Shown: in pieces, positions 1 through 6,055 of the stretch
Layout of the letters: each line of letters starts with the position of its first letter
Numbering within the stretch: the first letter of the stretch is position 1
Assembly (NCBI GenBank): GCA_964653235.1
Contig: CAZZCP010000106.1
Coordinates: 1-6,080 of the forward strand
From: CAZZCP01 sp964653235
GTDB lineage: Bacteria; Bdellovibrionota; Bdellovibrionia; Bdellovibrionales; UBA840
Length of the DNA stretch: 6,080 nucleotides
Direction: 5' to 3'
The notes under the pieces: model-generated
Databases searched by the model: none
The model's input: only the letters and a program-made list of their open reading frames with translations
What the model was told of the DNA's origin: nothing
Program-made: the position numbers and the translations under genes

Positions 1-152
1 AGGTCGGGGGAGCATGCGGGCCCAAGATCAGTGTTTTTGTCTTCGATAGACTTACTTTGAAAGGCAACTTCACTACAGTTTTGATAGAGCACAACAGAAA
101 AGAGCGGTAAAAGCGCCGCCATAAATCTTAGTTTTCGCATCAAAGCCATCAT
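1..152 (-). CDS. N-terminal part of a putative lipoprotein (cut by window edge)
   Basis: This reading frame is open on the minus strand from an ATG at 150-152 to the window edge, about 50 codons, and is too short to have been picked up as a full ORF. The start encodes two adjacent methionines, a basic stretch (MRKLR), a hydrophobic run (MAALLPLFSVVLY) and then QNCSE, which reads as a lipoprotein signal peptide with Cys26 as the likely lipidated residue. The Q-N-C lipobox is not the classic LAGC form, but I recall similar ones in Bdellovibrio-group surface lipoproteins. An AGGTAGG purine tract lies 4 nt before the first ATG and 7 nt before the second (147-149), so either could be used. A sigma-28-like promoter lies just upstream. 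The mature domain is outside the window, so no function can be given; a spurious frame is the alternative. Confidence 0.6.
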   Translation of the reverse strand, partial: MMALMRKLRFMAALLPLFSVVLYQNCSEVAFQSKSIEDKNTDLGPACSPD

Positions 153-184
153 ACAACCTACCTGAGAATGTCTCGTCTTAGGTC

Positions 185-211
185 ATATCGGATCTTGCTG
201 TTTTAACTTTA
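185..211 (-). promoter_or_regulatory. Sigma-28 (FliA)-type promoter for the leftward lipoprotein gene
   Basis: Read on the minus strand, TAAAGTTA (204-211) is followed by an 11-nt spacer and TCCGATAT (185-192). The established FliA consensus is TAAAGTTT-N11-GCCGATAA, so this site matches 7 of 8 and 6 of 8 positions with the exact spacing. The predicted transcription start near 178 leaves a leader of about 26 nt that contains the ribosome-binding site of the gene starting at 152. This suggests flagellar or motile-phase control of that lipoprotein. It is inferred from sequence match and position only. Confidence 0.65.
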
Positions 212-296
212 TACATGAGTCAAAGATTTGTTTATTTTGCCATCAGCTAATAAATGTGGCTTAATTTGAGACGAGTTTCATTCAGGAGAATCATTT

Positions 297-725
297 ATGA
301 GGTTTTTTTTCATTGTTGGTATCTTTGCTCTACTCACATCATGTCAATCATCCAGCAAACCGAGCCCTGCATTGAGCAATGAAATTCCCGAAATGAGACA
401 TGGATGGACCTTCTTAACAGGTCCTAAACCCACCAAAGTGTATCAAAGCAATTTAGACTCGATTCAAAGAGGAGAAAAACTTTTTAGCAAGCACTGTGCC
501 CGCTGCCATGGTCTTGATGGCAAAGGCGATGGCAAAGATGCAGAAATATGGCAGATCTACCCAAGCAATTTAACAGAGCTGCCAGATACTCATTCTAAGC
601 CGTATTTGATCTTTCAAATCAACAAAGGCAAAGCAGGTATGCCACGCTGGCAAAACCTTCTGAGCGATCAAGAACTTGTCGATTTGAGCAGTTACATTCG
701 CCATCTAAGTCGGCAGAAGAAATGA
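297..725 (+). CDS. Mono-haem c-type cytochrome lipoprotein
   Basis: This is a 142-residue electron-transfer protein, probably anchored to a membrane and facing the periplasm. Residues 1-15 form a lipoprotein signal peptide with lipobox LTSC, giving lipidated Cys16. A low-complexity, Ser/Pro-rich linker follows. The class I cytochrome c domain spans about residues 55-138: the covalent haem motif is C67-A-R-C70-H71, followed by GLDGKGDG, and Met115 in KAGMPRW is the likely distal haem ligand. The end (LSDQELVDLSSYIRHL) is the usual C-terminal helix of the cytochrome_CBB3-like family. AGGAG at 284-288 sits 8 nt before the ATG, which supports this start. The stop overlaps the next gene's start as ATGA, so the two are probably translated from one transcript. 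Redox partner unknown. Confidence 0.9.
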   Translation: MRFFFIVGIFALLTSCQSSSKPSPALSNEIPEMRHGWTFLTGPKPTKVYQSNLDSIQRGEKLFSKHCARCHGLDGKGDGKDAEIWQIYPSNLTELPDTHSKPYLIFQINKGKAGMPRWQNLLSDQELVDLSSYIRHLSRQKK

Positions 726-2122
726 ATGCCCTACCCAAAAATCCACGGATTCAGTTTTTAGGGGCTGCAAAAACAGTAACAGGCAGCAAAACTTTGATCA
801 CAGCTTTTGGCAAAAAAATCCTGATCGACTGTGGTTTATTTCAAGGCCCGAAACGCATTCGAGAGCTCAATTGGCAAGAATTTGATGGCGCATCTGAAAT
901 CGATGCGGTCATTCTGACCCATGCCCATATCGATCATTCTGGATATTTACCAAAGCTAAGCAAAGAAGGTTTTTCTGGCCCTATCTATTGCTCTCATGGG
1001 ACTCATGACCTTTGCCAAATCATGCTTCCTGACTCAGCCTATTTGCAAGAAGAAGATGCAAGGTTTGCCAATAAAACGGGGCACTCTTCACACTCTCCAG
1101 CTCTTCCTCTATACAATTCTCGTGATGCGCAAAAGGCGCTCGAGCTTTTTGTGCCTTTAGATCAAGACGAGTGGCATGAGATCTTTGAGAATATTTCTCT
1201 TAGGCTCTTGCGCTCGGGCCATATTTTGGGCTCCACATTTGTACAGCTTCGTTTTCAACTCGATCACAGATCAAGTATCATTACCTTTAGTGGTGATATT
1301 GGCAATGGTCGACAAAATGTGATCAAGGGCCCAGTTTCGATTATCGAAACCGACTATCTGGTGATGGAAGGTACTTATGGTGATCGTGCGCAACCTAAAG
1401 TGGACCCATCTATCGAGCTCGTCCGCTTAATCAACAAGGTCTATAAAAACCAAGGTGTTTTAGTCATCCCTTCATTTGCTGTAGGGAGAGCACAAGAAAT
1501 TTTATTTTTGCTTCGTAAGTTAGAGAAAGAAAAGAGAATCCCCGAGATACCTGTTTATCTCGATAGTCCTATGGCCGTTGAAGCCACCGAGATCTATATG
1601 AGGCATATGGACGATTTAAGAATTACAGCAGATCGTGAAGGCTTGATCGAACCTTTGTGCTCGCATTGCTACACTGCGGTTCAGTCTCCGGATGATTCGA
1701 TGCTACTTTGTATGCAAGATGGACCAATGGTAGTTGTTTCTGCTGCCGGTATGTTATCTGGAGGAAGGGTACTTCACCATCTCAAGGCAAGATTGCCGAA
1801 AGCAGAAAACGCAGTTCTCTTTGTAGGTTGGCAGGCTGAAGAAACCAAAGGACGACTTCTCAAACAGGGCTTACCTAAAATACGAATTCACCACCAAGAG
1901 GTAGATGTCGAGGCCGAAATAGCAGCCATTGATAGTTTATCTGCCCATGGTGATACTCAAGATATCATTGAATGGATCAAAGGCATTGAAAAAGGTCCAA
2001 AGAAAGTCTTTCTCAATCATGGCGAAGAATCGGCACTTAATACTTTGGGCTACCGTTTGAAGTATGAATTAGGACTCAATATCAGCATTCCCAATTTTGA
2101 AGAAGAGTTTGAACTGAATTAA
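722..2122 (+). CDS. Beta-CASP metallo-beta-lactamase-fold ribonuclease (COG1236 type)
   Basis: This 466-residue protein has the complete signature of the MBL/beta-CASP RNA-processing family (YSH1/CPSF-73-like; TTHA0252 of Thermus is a characterised bacterial relative). The MBL half shows IDCGLFQG (35-42), the zinc motif H67-A-H69-I-D71-H72, SGH167-ILGS and GD192-IGN. The beta-CASP region has E216 in MEGTYGDR (motif A), PSFAVGRAQEIL, DSPMA and AAGMLSGGRVLHHL. Motif B is H409 in SLSAHGD and motif C is H433 in LNHGE. All predicted metal ligands are present, so a zinc-dependent RNase acting in the cytoplasm is expected; exo- versus endonuclease activity cannot be read from sequence. The start lies inside the cytochrome stop (ATGA) behind only a weak GAAGAA tract, which suggests translational coupling. 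It ends in a 4-bp overlap with the convergent gene. The length is typical for the family. Confidence 0.92.
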   Translation: MNALPKNPRIQFLGAAKTVTGSKTLITAFGKKILIDCGLFQGPKRIRELNWQEFDGASEIDAVILTHAHIDHSGYLPKLSKEGFSGPIYCSHGTHDLCQIMLPDSAYLQEEDARFANKTGHSSHSPALPLYNSRDAQKALELFVPLDQDEWHEIFENISLRLLRSGHILGSTFVQLRFQLDHRSSIITFSGDIGNGRQNVIKGPVSIIETDYLVMEGTYGDRAQPKVDPSIELVRLINKVYKNQGVLVIPSFAVGRAQEILFLLRKLEKEKRIPEIPVYLDSPMAVEATEIYMRHMDDLRITADREGLIEPLCSHCYTAVQSPDDSMLLCMQDGPMVVVSAAGMLSGGRVLHHLKARLPKAENAVLFVGWQAEETKGRLLKQGLPKIRIHHQEVDVEAEIAAIDSLSAHGDTQDIIEWIKGIEKGPKKVFLNHGEESALNTLGYRLKYELGLNISIPNFEEEFELN

Positions 2123-2700
2123 GAGTGATTTGAAATCACTTTCAAAATACATTCGTGAGCTTTCGAAATTTTATGCATAAAAGAGGGCTCATGGGGTATA
2201 AAATGAAAATTGGGATGCTTTTGCCAGGCTTCTTTTAAACGGCGATCGAGTTCAATGGCTTCTTTGAGCGATTCTGATCGCACGGGATTTCCACCCTCTA
2301 TTTCAATATCACCAACAGCAGCTGTTTCTAAAAAAACGACAGCATCATAGCGGGCAAACTCACTGTCTAAATCACTCTGTAACTCATGAAAAAAATCTTG
2401 CATTCCATTGGGCCAATAGACCGAGCTATCGACGGTGCCTCTATCACAGAGCAAAGTTCTGTCTGGATAGGTTGCTGCTTGTACATCCTCTAAATTTCTT
2501 TGCACATGATAGATTGCTTTTTGTGTCGCGCGAACTGCAAACTCTATAGAGTATCTGGGAAAGCCACCCGAAAACAGCATTGTGGCCGCCTCGGGTACAA
2601 TCACAATGCTGTCACCAATTTCTCGGCGAAGAAGCGCGGCTGCGGTGGTTTTTCCGGCTCCAGGTCCACCGGTTAAAGCAATACGACAGGCTTGTTGCAT
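2119..2700 (-). CDS. AAA_28-family P-loop ATPase / kinase-like protein (NadR/TTD14-like)
   Basis: This is a 193-residue cytosolic nucleotide-binding protein. The Walker A loop GGPGAGKT is at residues 11-18, and an early Glu (VPEAAT, about 37) follows strand 2. LLCDRGTVDSSVYW (83-96) is the DRG motif typical of nucleoside- and nucleotide-kinase-like folds. YDAVVFLET (118-126) is the next strand, and NPVRSES followed by LDRRLKEAW (138-159) resembles the lid/sensor region. These features in this order fit Pfam AAA_28, which includes the NadR kinase domain and eukaryotic TTD14; the true substrate is unknown and the reaction cannot be stated. A strong GGAGGAG lies just before the ATG. The gene is transcribed towards the ribonuclease, with stops overlapping as TTAA (2119-2122). 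Its promoter region carries copy 1 of the shared 19-bp element. Confidence 0.82.
   Translation of the reverse strand: MQQACRIALTGGPGAGKTTAAALLRREIGDSIVIVPEAATMLFSGGFPRYSIEFAVRATQKAIYHVQRNLEDVQAATYPDRTLLCDRGTVDSSVYWPNGMQDFFHELQSDLDSEFARYDAVVFLETAAVGDIEIEGGNPVRSESLKEAIELDRRLKEAWQKHPNFHFIPHEPSFMHKISKAHECILKVISNHS
2124..2140. repeat. Short perfect palindrome at a convergent gene end
   Basis: AGTGATTT and AAATCACT flank a single central G, giving an 8-bp-arm palindrome 1 nt after the ribonuclease stop and inside the last codons of the AAA_28 gene. As RNA it could form a 7-bp stem with a 3-nt loop, but no clear U tract follows in either direction, so a terminator role is uncertain and it may be chance. 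Confidence 0.3.
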
Positions 2701-2730
2701 AATCTCCTCCAGTTGGAAGGGTACTTGAAA

Positions 2731-2766
2731 ATAGTATTAGCTGCTCCCTTTTATTTCACTTTTTTC
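2731..2766 (-). promoter_or_regulatory. Shared promoter-region element, copy 1 (upstream of AAA_28 gene)
   Basis: On the minus strand the core GTGAAATAAAAGGGAGCAG (2741-2759) lies 40 nt before the ATG at 2700. Positions 2736-2766 match copy 3 (6025-6055) at 30 of 31 bases and, after a 5-nt mismatched patch, 2772-2791 match 6061-6080 at 15 of 20 without a gap. A possible sigma-70-like reading is GTGAAA (2754-2759), a 17-bp spacer, and TACTAT (2731-2736). That reading is an inference; the repetition is directly visible. Confidence 0.6.
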
Positions 2767-2890
2767 TCTTAATTCCATCCTAATTTCGATGATCTAGGTT
2801 GATTGTCCGAAAATGCATTAAAAATTCAAAGTTAGTAGACAGAATACACAAAAGATTTTAACTACTTATTTACTTTTGAAGGAAGATGGG

Positions 2891-2920
2891 AAGTGAAATA
2901 AAAGGGAGCAGTTGTATCTT
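2891..2920 (+). promoter_or_regulatory. Shared promoter-region element, copy 2 (upstream of barrel gene)
   Basis: The core GTGAAATAAAAGGGAGCAG (2893-2911) lies on the plus strand, identical to the copy 1 core and forming with it a 21-bp perfect inverted repeat (2741-2761 / 2891-2911). It is 91 nt before the ATG at 3003. A candidate -10 is TATCTT (2915-2920), 16 bp after GTGAAA. Flanking sequence differs from copies 1 and 3, so the conserved unit here is essentially the core. Confidence 0.55.
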
Positions 2921-2930
2921 TTTTCTAGAG

Positions 2931-2999
2931 ATGGAAAATAATGCTTGCGCAGTTAGTCATACGCATATAGGTAAATTAATTGGTAGAAAAAAAGGATGA
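2931..2999 (+). CDS. Possible 22-residue leader peptide before the barrel gene
   Basis: A short frame starts at ATG 2931 and stops with TGA at 2997-2999, 3 nt before the ATG of the downstream gene; its end overlaps that gene's AAAGGA ribosome-binding site. The peptide begins MENNACAVSH and ends in a basic GRKKG tail. Only a weak purine tract (AGAG) precedes its start. It could couple or attenuate translation of the barrel protein, but a frame this short can arise by chance and there is no family match I recognise. Confidence 0.2.
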   Translation: MENNACAVSHTHIGKLIGRKKG

Positions 3000-3002
3000 A
3001 AA

Positions 3003-3851
3003 ATGTACATAGTTTTTTTGTTATCAATATGGATGTTGTTTTCTTTTGCTCATGCCCAAGATGAAGTTGGTTTTGAGTCACGTACCCAACTTGAGAGTGA
3101 TTTTGATTGGTCTAAGGCTTTGCAACCATCTCGGTTGAGTTATTTCAGTATTTTATGGGGACCCAGTGTAAATGNNNNNNNNNNAGATGGTCAAGATATC
3201 TCAGGGGACGGTCTGCGCGAAGAGCATACTGTTGAACTTTATAATGAACTCATTGTCGATTGGAAGCTATCTGACCACTGGAGAGCTGTAGCCATTCCCA
3301 GGTATACTTTTTACACGAATCCACAACCAGGTAGCACAGATGCGGAGTGGTTGAGTCCAGTTTTTGGAATTATTGGCAATTTTTCAGGAGAGAACTGGTC
3401 GGCTCTTTTTCAAGTGAACTCTATGGTTCCTGAATTGAGAACGGCTGAGGCTGAAGAAGAAGGTCTGAGTTATAATCCTGGTGGCTTTAATGCCTTTACT
3501 TATAATTTTAGTCCTACTTGGTCTGCGGGGATGTGGTTTTGGTACCGCTTTCAATTTTTTGATCGAGAACCTGATGATTCGAGTGATCGATTTGCTACAT
3601 TTTTTGCGCCTATAGTGACATACAATATATCAGATAAACTAGGCAGTGCTTCTATTTTTTACCAAGTCAATGGCAACACCCCTGTAAGTAGAAATATTCA
3701 ATTTACTCAAGATGATAGTTTGAATTTGCTCTACTCGATTCGAATCGCCAAAGCCTTGATGCTAGAGCCTATGCTCACTCTTTATCATGCCGAAGATTAT
3801 TCCCCCGATCGAGCGCAATTCAATATGTGGATCTCAGGGCAGCTTCTCTAA
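3003..3851 (+). CDS. Putative outer-membrane beta-barrel protein (internal assembly gap)
   Basis: This is a protein of about 282 residues, interrupted by ten Ns after residue 57; the frame is continuous across the Ns as drawn. Residues 1-18 are a Sec signal peptide with a clear AHA|QDE cleavage site. The rest has alternating hydrophobic/polar stretches rich in Trp, Tyr and Phe, separated by short acidic or Gly/Asn turns (for example VELYNELIVDWKL, AGMWFWYRFQFF, LGSASIFYQVNG, ALMLEPMLTLYHAE). This pattern fits about 10-12 membrane beta-strands. It ends in MWISGQLL rather than the commonest Phe-terminal barrel signal. I do not recognise a named family, so pore, transporter or structural roles are all open. 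AAAGGA at 2991-2996 supports the start. Copy 2 of the shared element lies upstream, and the gene ends in a 4-bp overlap with the convergent neighbour. Confidence 0.7.
   Translation: MYIVFLLSIWMLFSFAHAQDEVGFESRTQLESDFDWSKALQPSRLSYFSILWGPSVNXXXXDGQDISGDGLREEHTVELYNELIVDWKLSDHWRAVAIPRYTFYTNPQPGSTDAEWLSPVFGIIGNFSGENWSALFQVNSMVPELRTAEAEEEGLSYNPGGFNAFTYNFSPTWSAGMWFWYRFQFFDREPDDSSDRFATFFAPIVTYNISDKLGSASIFYQVNGNTPVSRNIQFTQDDSLNLLYSIRIAKALMLEPMLTLYHAEDYSPDRAQFNMWISGQLL
3175..3184. other. Assembly gap (10 N) inside the barrel gene
   Basis: Ten undetermined bases interrupt the coding sequence after codon 57. Both sides read in the same frame, which requires a true gap length of 1 modulo 3. The identical size of the second gap suggests that ten may be a placeholder, so residues could be missing here. 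Confidence 0.95.
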
Positions 3852-5098
3852 TCTAAATTGAATGGGCTCAAAGCTTTGTCATTGAGTTCTCTAAGAGAAG
3901 CACAAAGTTTTTCTTTCTCTACACATTCTTGAAATTTCACAAAGGGCTCACATTTTTGCCAAAGTCTTTGAATCTGATGGTTGTAGTCTGCCAGTTCACG
4001 AAAACTTTCTTGGGCCAAAAGATTATCTCCTGAGCCATCATCAAAAAGAAAGTTTGGTTTTAAGTCTACTCTAAGACTCGGAGACCAATATTGAAAGTTT
4101 AGATTCAAGTTGCGAAAGAGAAAGTAAAATTGCTCGATTCTTTGAGCATTAAAAAAGCGAAAATCCAACTCAGGATTCTCAATACCAAACAATCCTTGTG
4201 AATACTCCTGTAAGTACTGTAACCAGCTATGAACCAAATTGATCTCGGCGTAGAGTTCGCTTTGACTTTGAGCTTGTGACAATCGCAGATTTCGCTGTTG
4301 TGTTTTCGGAAATAGCTTCTTATAATCAGCCTCTTTACAGCTTAGCGCCAGCAACAGCGAGGCTTGGTAGGCTTTGAGATCTTCACTGGTAAACAGCTCT
4401 CTTAACACTTTGGCCATCCACTGCGAATTTACCACATAGGTGATTCGGCTAAATTTAGGCCCTACATTTTCGTAAGAATCACTCAAGTAGCGGTAGCGTT
4501 CGGCCAATTTTTTTCTTTGCCAAAAATCATCAAAAGCTTGTACTTCAAATGGGTGTGCTTTCTCTCTTGTTTCTGGAATATATAGACCTGGCCAGGTGTT
4601 AGAGAGCTCCCATAGAAAATTTTGTTGCTTGTGACAAGCCATGCAAACTACAGGGTTGGATTCTGAAAATTGATAGCGAATCAGATTTGAGAAATTACCG
4701 TCATCTTTTGGAAATTTCACAAAGCCAAACTCAAATTCTTTTTTCTTTGCATTGAATTCAATAAACTCAAAGCTATCATAGCCAGCCAAACTGGGGTGTC
4801 CACCAAAGGAAGAGATCATTACATCTTCACCAATTTTCACTGGGTAGTGACTTAAGCTGATTCTTGGATAATGAATCGAGCCATTCCCCAAAGCACGTGC
4901 AACAAACATGGCAATCCAATTATCACGGTAGCTAATAGGGAGATAAGATATCAGCTTATCAACCGTATCGATATCTTTACAGTTTTTGACGAGGTCTTTG
5001 AGCTTTTGAATGCTCATTTTTTCGTAAAAAGGCATTGAACAAGTATTGGCGTAAGCCATGCCTTGTAAGCAAATCAAGATGATAAGAATTCGTTTCAT
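3848..5098 (-). CDS. Secreted CxxCH (haem-motif) protein of unknown function
   Basis: This is a 416-residue exported protein. Residues 1-17 form a Sec signal peptide (cut near AYA|NT). An N-terminal beta-rich part (about 75-130) contains GGHPSLAGYDSFEFIEF and FEFGFVKFP. A single haem-attachment motif follows, C152-M-A-C155-H156, then W163 and WPGLY (169-173). The C-terminal half is mostly helical, with a late Cys cluster (C383, C392, C399). I recall a family of secreted proteins in Bdellovibrio relatives with the same order (GHP..GYD, CxxCH, WPG-Y), but cannot name it, and the fold is not that of a small class I cytochrome. Haem binding is therefore probable but not certain, and its role is unknown. 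A GGAGGGG tract just before the ATG supports the start. Its stop overlaps the barrel gene's by 4 bp. Confidence 0.8.
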   Translation of the reverse strand: MKRILIILICLQGMAYANTCSMPFYEKMSIQKLKDLVKNCKDIDTVDKLISYLPISYRDNWIAMFVARALGNGSIHYPRISLSHYPVKIGEDVMISSFGGHPSLAGYDSFEFIEFNAKKKEFEFGFVKFPKDDGNFSNLIRYQFSESNPVVCMACHKQQNFLWELSNTWPGLYIPETREKAHPFEVQAFDDFWQRKKLAERYRYLSDSYENVGPKFSRITYVVNSQWMAKVLRELFTSEDLKAYQASLLLALSCKEADYKKLFPKTQQRNLRLSQAQSQSELYAEINLVHSWLQYLQEYSQGLFGIENPELDFRFFNAQRIEQFYFLFRNLNLNFQYWSPSLRVDLKPNFLFDDGSGDNLLAQESFRELADYNHQIQRLWQKCEPFVKFQECVEKEKLCASLRELNDKALSPFNLD

Positions 5099-5212
5099 TT
5101 CCCCTCCGCAGGGATGAACTTAGTTCTTTTTTTTATCTGAATCTTCAAAAAACAGGCATTGCAAGCGAAATGAAAAAAATAATATTCTTTGTCTAAAAAA
5201 ATGGGGAAAAAT

Positions 5213-5249
5213 TTTGAAGTACCGATGTATTTTGATTCGGTACTTCAAA
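5213..5249 (-). terminator. Rho-independent terminator of the cysteine-rich protein gene
   Basis: Two perfect 13-bp arms (5213-5225 and 5237-5249; TTTGAAGTACCGA on the minus strand) enclose an 11-nt loop. On the minus strand the stem is followed by ATTTTT and, after CCCC, by ATTTTTTT, whereas the plus-strand side has no T tract. It begins 15 nt after the reconstructed stop at 5265, exactly where a terminator for that gene is expected. The stem is AT-rich, so strength is uncertain. Confidence 0.65.
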
Positions 5250-5264
5250 TAAGACATTGCGATT

Positions 5265-5985
5265 TTAATCTAAAAAGGCTTCACACTCATTGGCTATTTG
5301 ATCGGCCAAAGATTGCGAGATACTACCTTGAACAGGACAGTTTTCGACATACTCTTTTTGTTTTGGCTTGTAATAAAGACAAGTTGTTCCTGCTTCAAGA
5401 ATCACTTCAATAAAACTTGCTCCTTGAGATTCGAGTCTGTCTACGAATGCTTTTAGACTTCTTTGTTGAAAGATATAACTTAAATTATCTGAAAGTTTTC
5501 TTAGAAGTTCTCTGCGCTCTGAGACCTTTTCTGGGTCGTCATTGGTTAGGCCTGGTAAAAGATCAGATCTTGGGTTGATACAGCTGCGATTGTATANNNN
5601 NNNNNNATAAAGATTGAGAGAACAGATTCACATATTCATTCATTTTTTCTTTGATATCAACACAGCTAAAGTAGCCTTGTTCTAGCGTGGTGATTCCATA
5701 AGCTCCAGATGCTGTTTTTTCGATATCACTGACTGTGTAGGTCTTGCCGGTTTCATCTAAAGAAAAACTAACATTGCGAACACTATGTCCAGAACTGTTA
5801 ATGCATCTCGTTCGAGAAACTTTGATTTCCCCTTCGCCAAGTTCGACACCATTGTATTGGCAAGCAAGGACCATTTCTTGAAGTTCTGGTAATAGATCAA
5901 CTCCATTGCCAGTGTAGTGCTCACCGCAAGCAATGGCTCGGTTGTAAAATGAGAAAATGAGAAATAAAAAAATTAGTATTTTCAT
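5265..5985 (-). CDS. Secreted cysteine-rich protein, frame rebuilt across an assembly gap
   Basis: As drawn, the minus-strand frame from 5985 seems to stop at 5563 shortly after ten Ns. However, the frame shifted by one base is open from 5596 to a TAA at 5265-5267 and gives 109 residues of sensible protein (starting YNRSCINP, ending NECEAFLD). I therefore read one gene whose phase is broken by a wrong gap length. The two contig edges share TAT, and merging on it restores the frame and gives 235 residues. The N-terminus is a signal peptide ending RAIA|C20; AIAC could be a weak lipobox or a normal cleavage site. Eight cysteines follow or include C20 (C20, C42, C61, C108 and four after the gap), suggesting disulfides in the periplasm or outside. 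I recognise no family. AAGGA 7 nt before the ATG supports the start; copy 3 of the shared element is upstream and a terminator follows the stop. Confidence 0.75.
5597..5606. other. Assembly gap (10 N) causing a false frame break
   Basis: Ten Ns sit in the minus-strand cysteine-rich protein gene. Coding frames on the two sides differ by one base, so the real gap must be a multiple of three. The contig edges both carry TAT, so the true gap may be a 3-base overlap with no missing sequence. Confidence 0.9.
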
Positions 5986-6019
5986 AACTATTCCTTATAT
6001 ATGTTGGTTTCGCATTTAA

Positions 6020-6055
6020 ACTACATTAGCTGCTCCCTTTTGTTTCACTTTTTTC
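6020..6055 (-). promoter_or_regulatory. Shared promoter-region element, copy 3 (upstream of cysteine-rich protein gene)
   Basis: On the minus strand the core GTGAAACAAAAGGGAGCAG (6030-6048) differs from the other two cores by one base. It lies 44 nt before the ATG at 5985, close to the 40 nt seen for copy 1. Similarity to the copy 1 region resumes at 6061-6080 and runs to the window edge. A sigma-70-like reading would be GTGAAA (6043-6048), a 17-bp spacer and TGTAGT (6020-6025); that -10 is poor. Confidence 0.6.

Noticed and set aside
212..296. Sigma-70 promoter for the cytochrome gene (TTG-TTT, 17-bp spacer, TAAATG)
   Set aside because: Both boxes match only about half of the consensus positions in a very AT-rich stretch, so it is not distinguishable from background.
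2762..2890. A transposase or other gene between the inverted repeats
   Set aside because: The 129-bp interior is AT-rich with frequent stops and no ribosome-binding site followed by a credible frame.
5099..5212. Promoter for the CxxCH protein gene
   Set aside because: Several TTGnnn and TATTAT-like hexamers occur on the minus strand but none at a proper 16-18 bp spacing; the shared 19-bp element is absent here.
5213..5249. The 13-bp inverted repeat as a regulator operator
   Set aside because: The T tract on one side and its place 15 nt after a stop fit a terminator better, although an operator cannot be fully excluded.
5189..5413. Plus-strand frame of 74 codons starting with TTG
   Set aside because: It lies mostly antisense to the reconstructed 3' half of the minus-strand cysteine-rich gene, runs through the terminator hairpin, has a TTG start with no clear ribosome-binding site, and its product resembles nothing.
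5563..5596. Ten-residue C-terminus (IQSQLYQPKI) and stop of the minus-strand gene as drawn
   Set aside because: It exists only because the ten-N gap fixes a phase; the alternative frame is open for 109 codons and ends next to a terminator.
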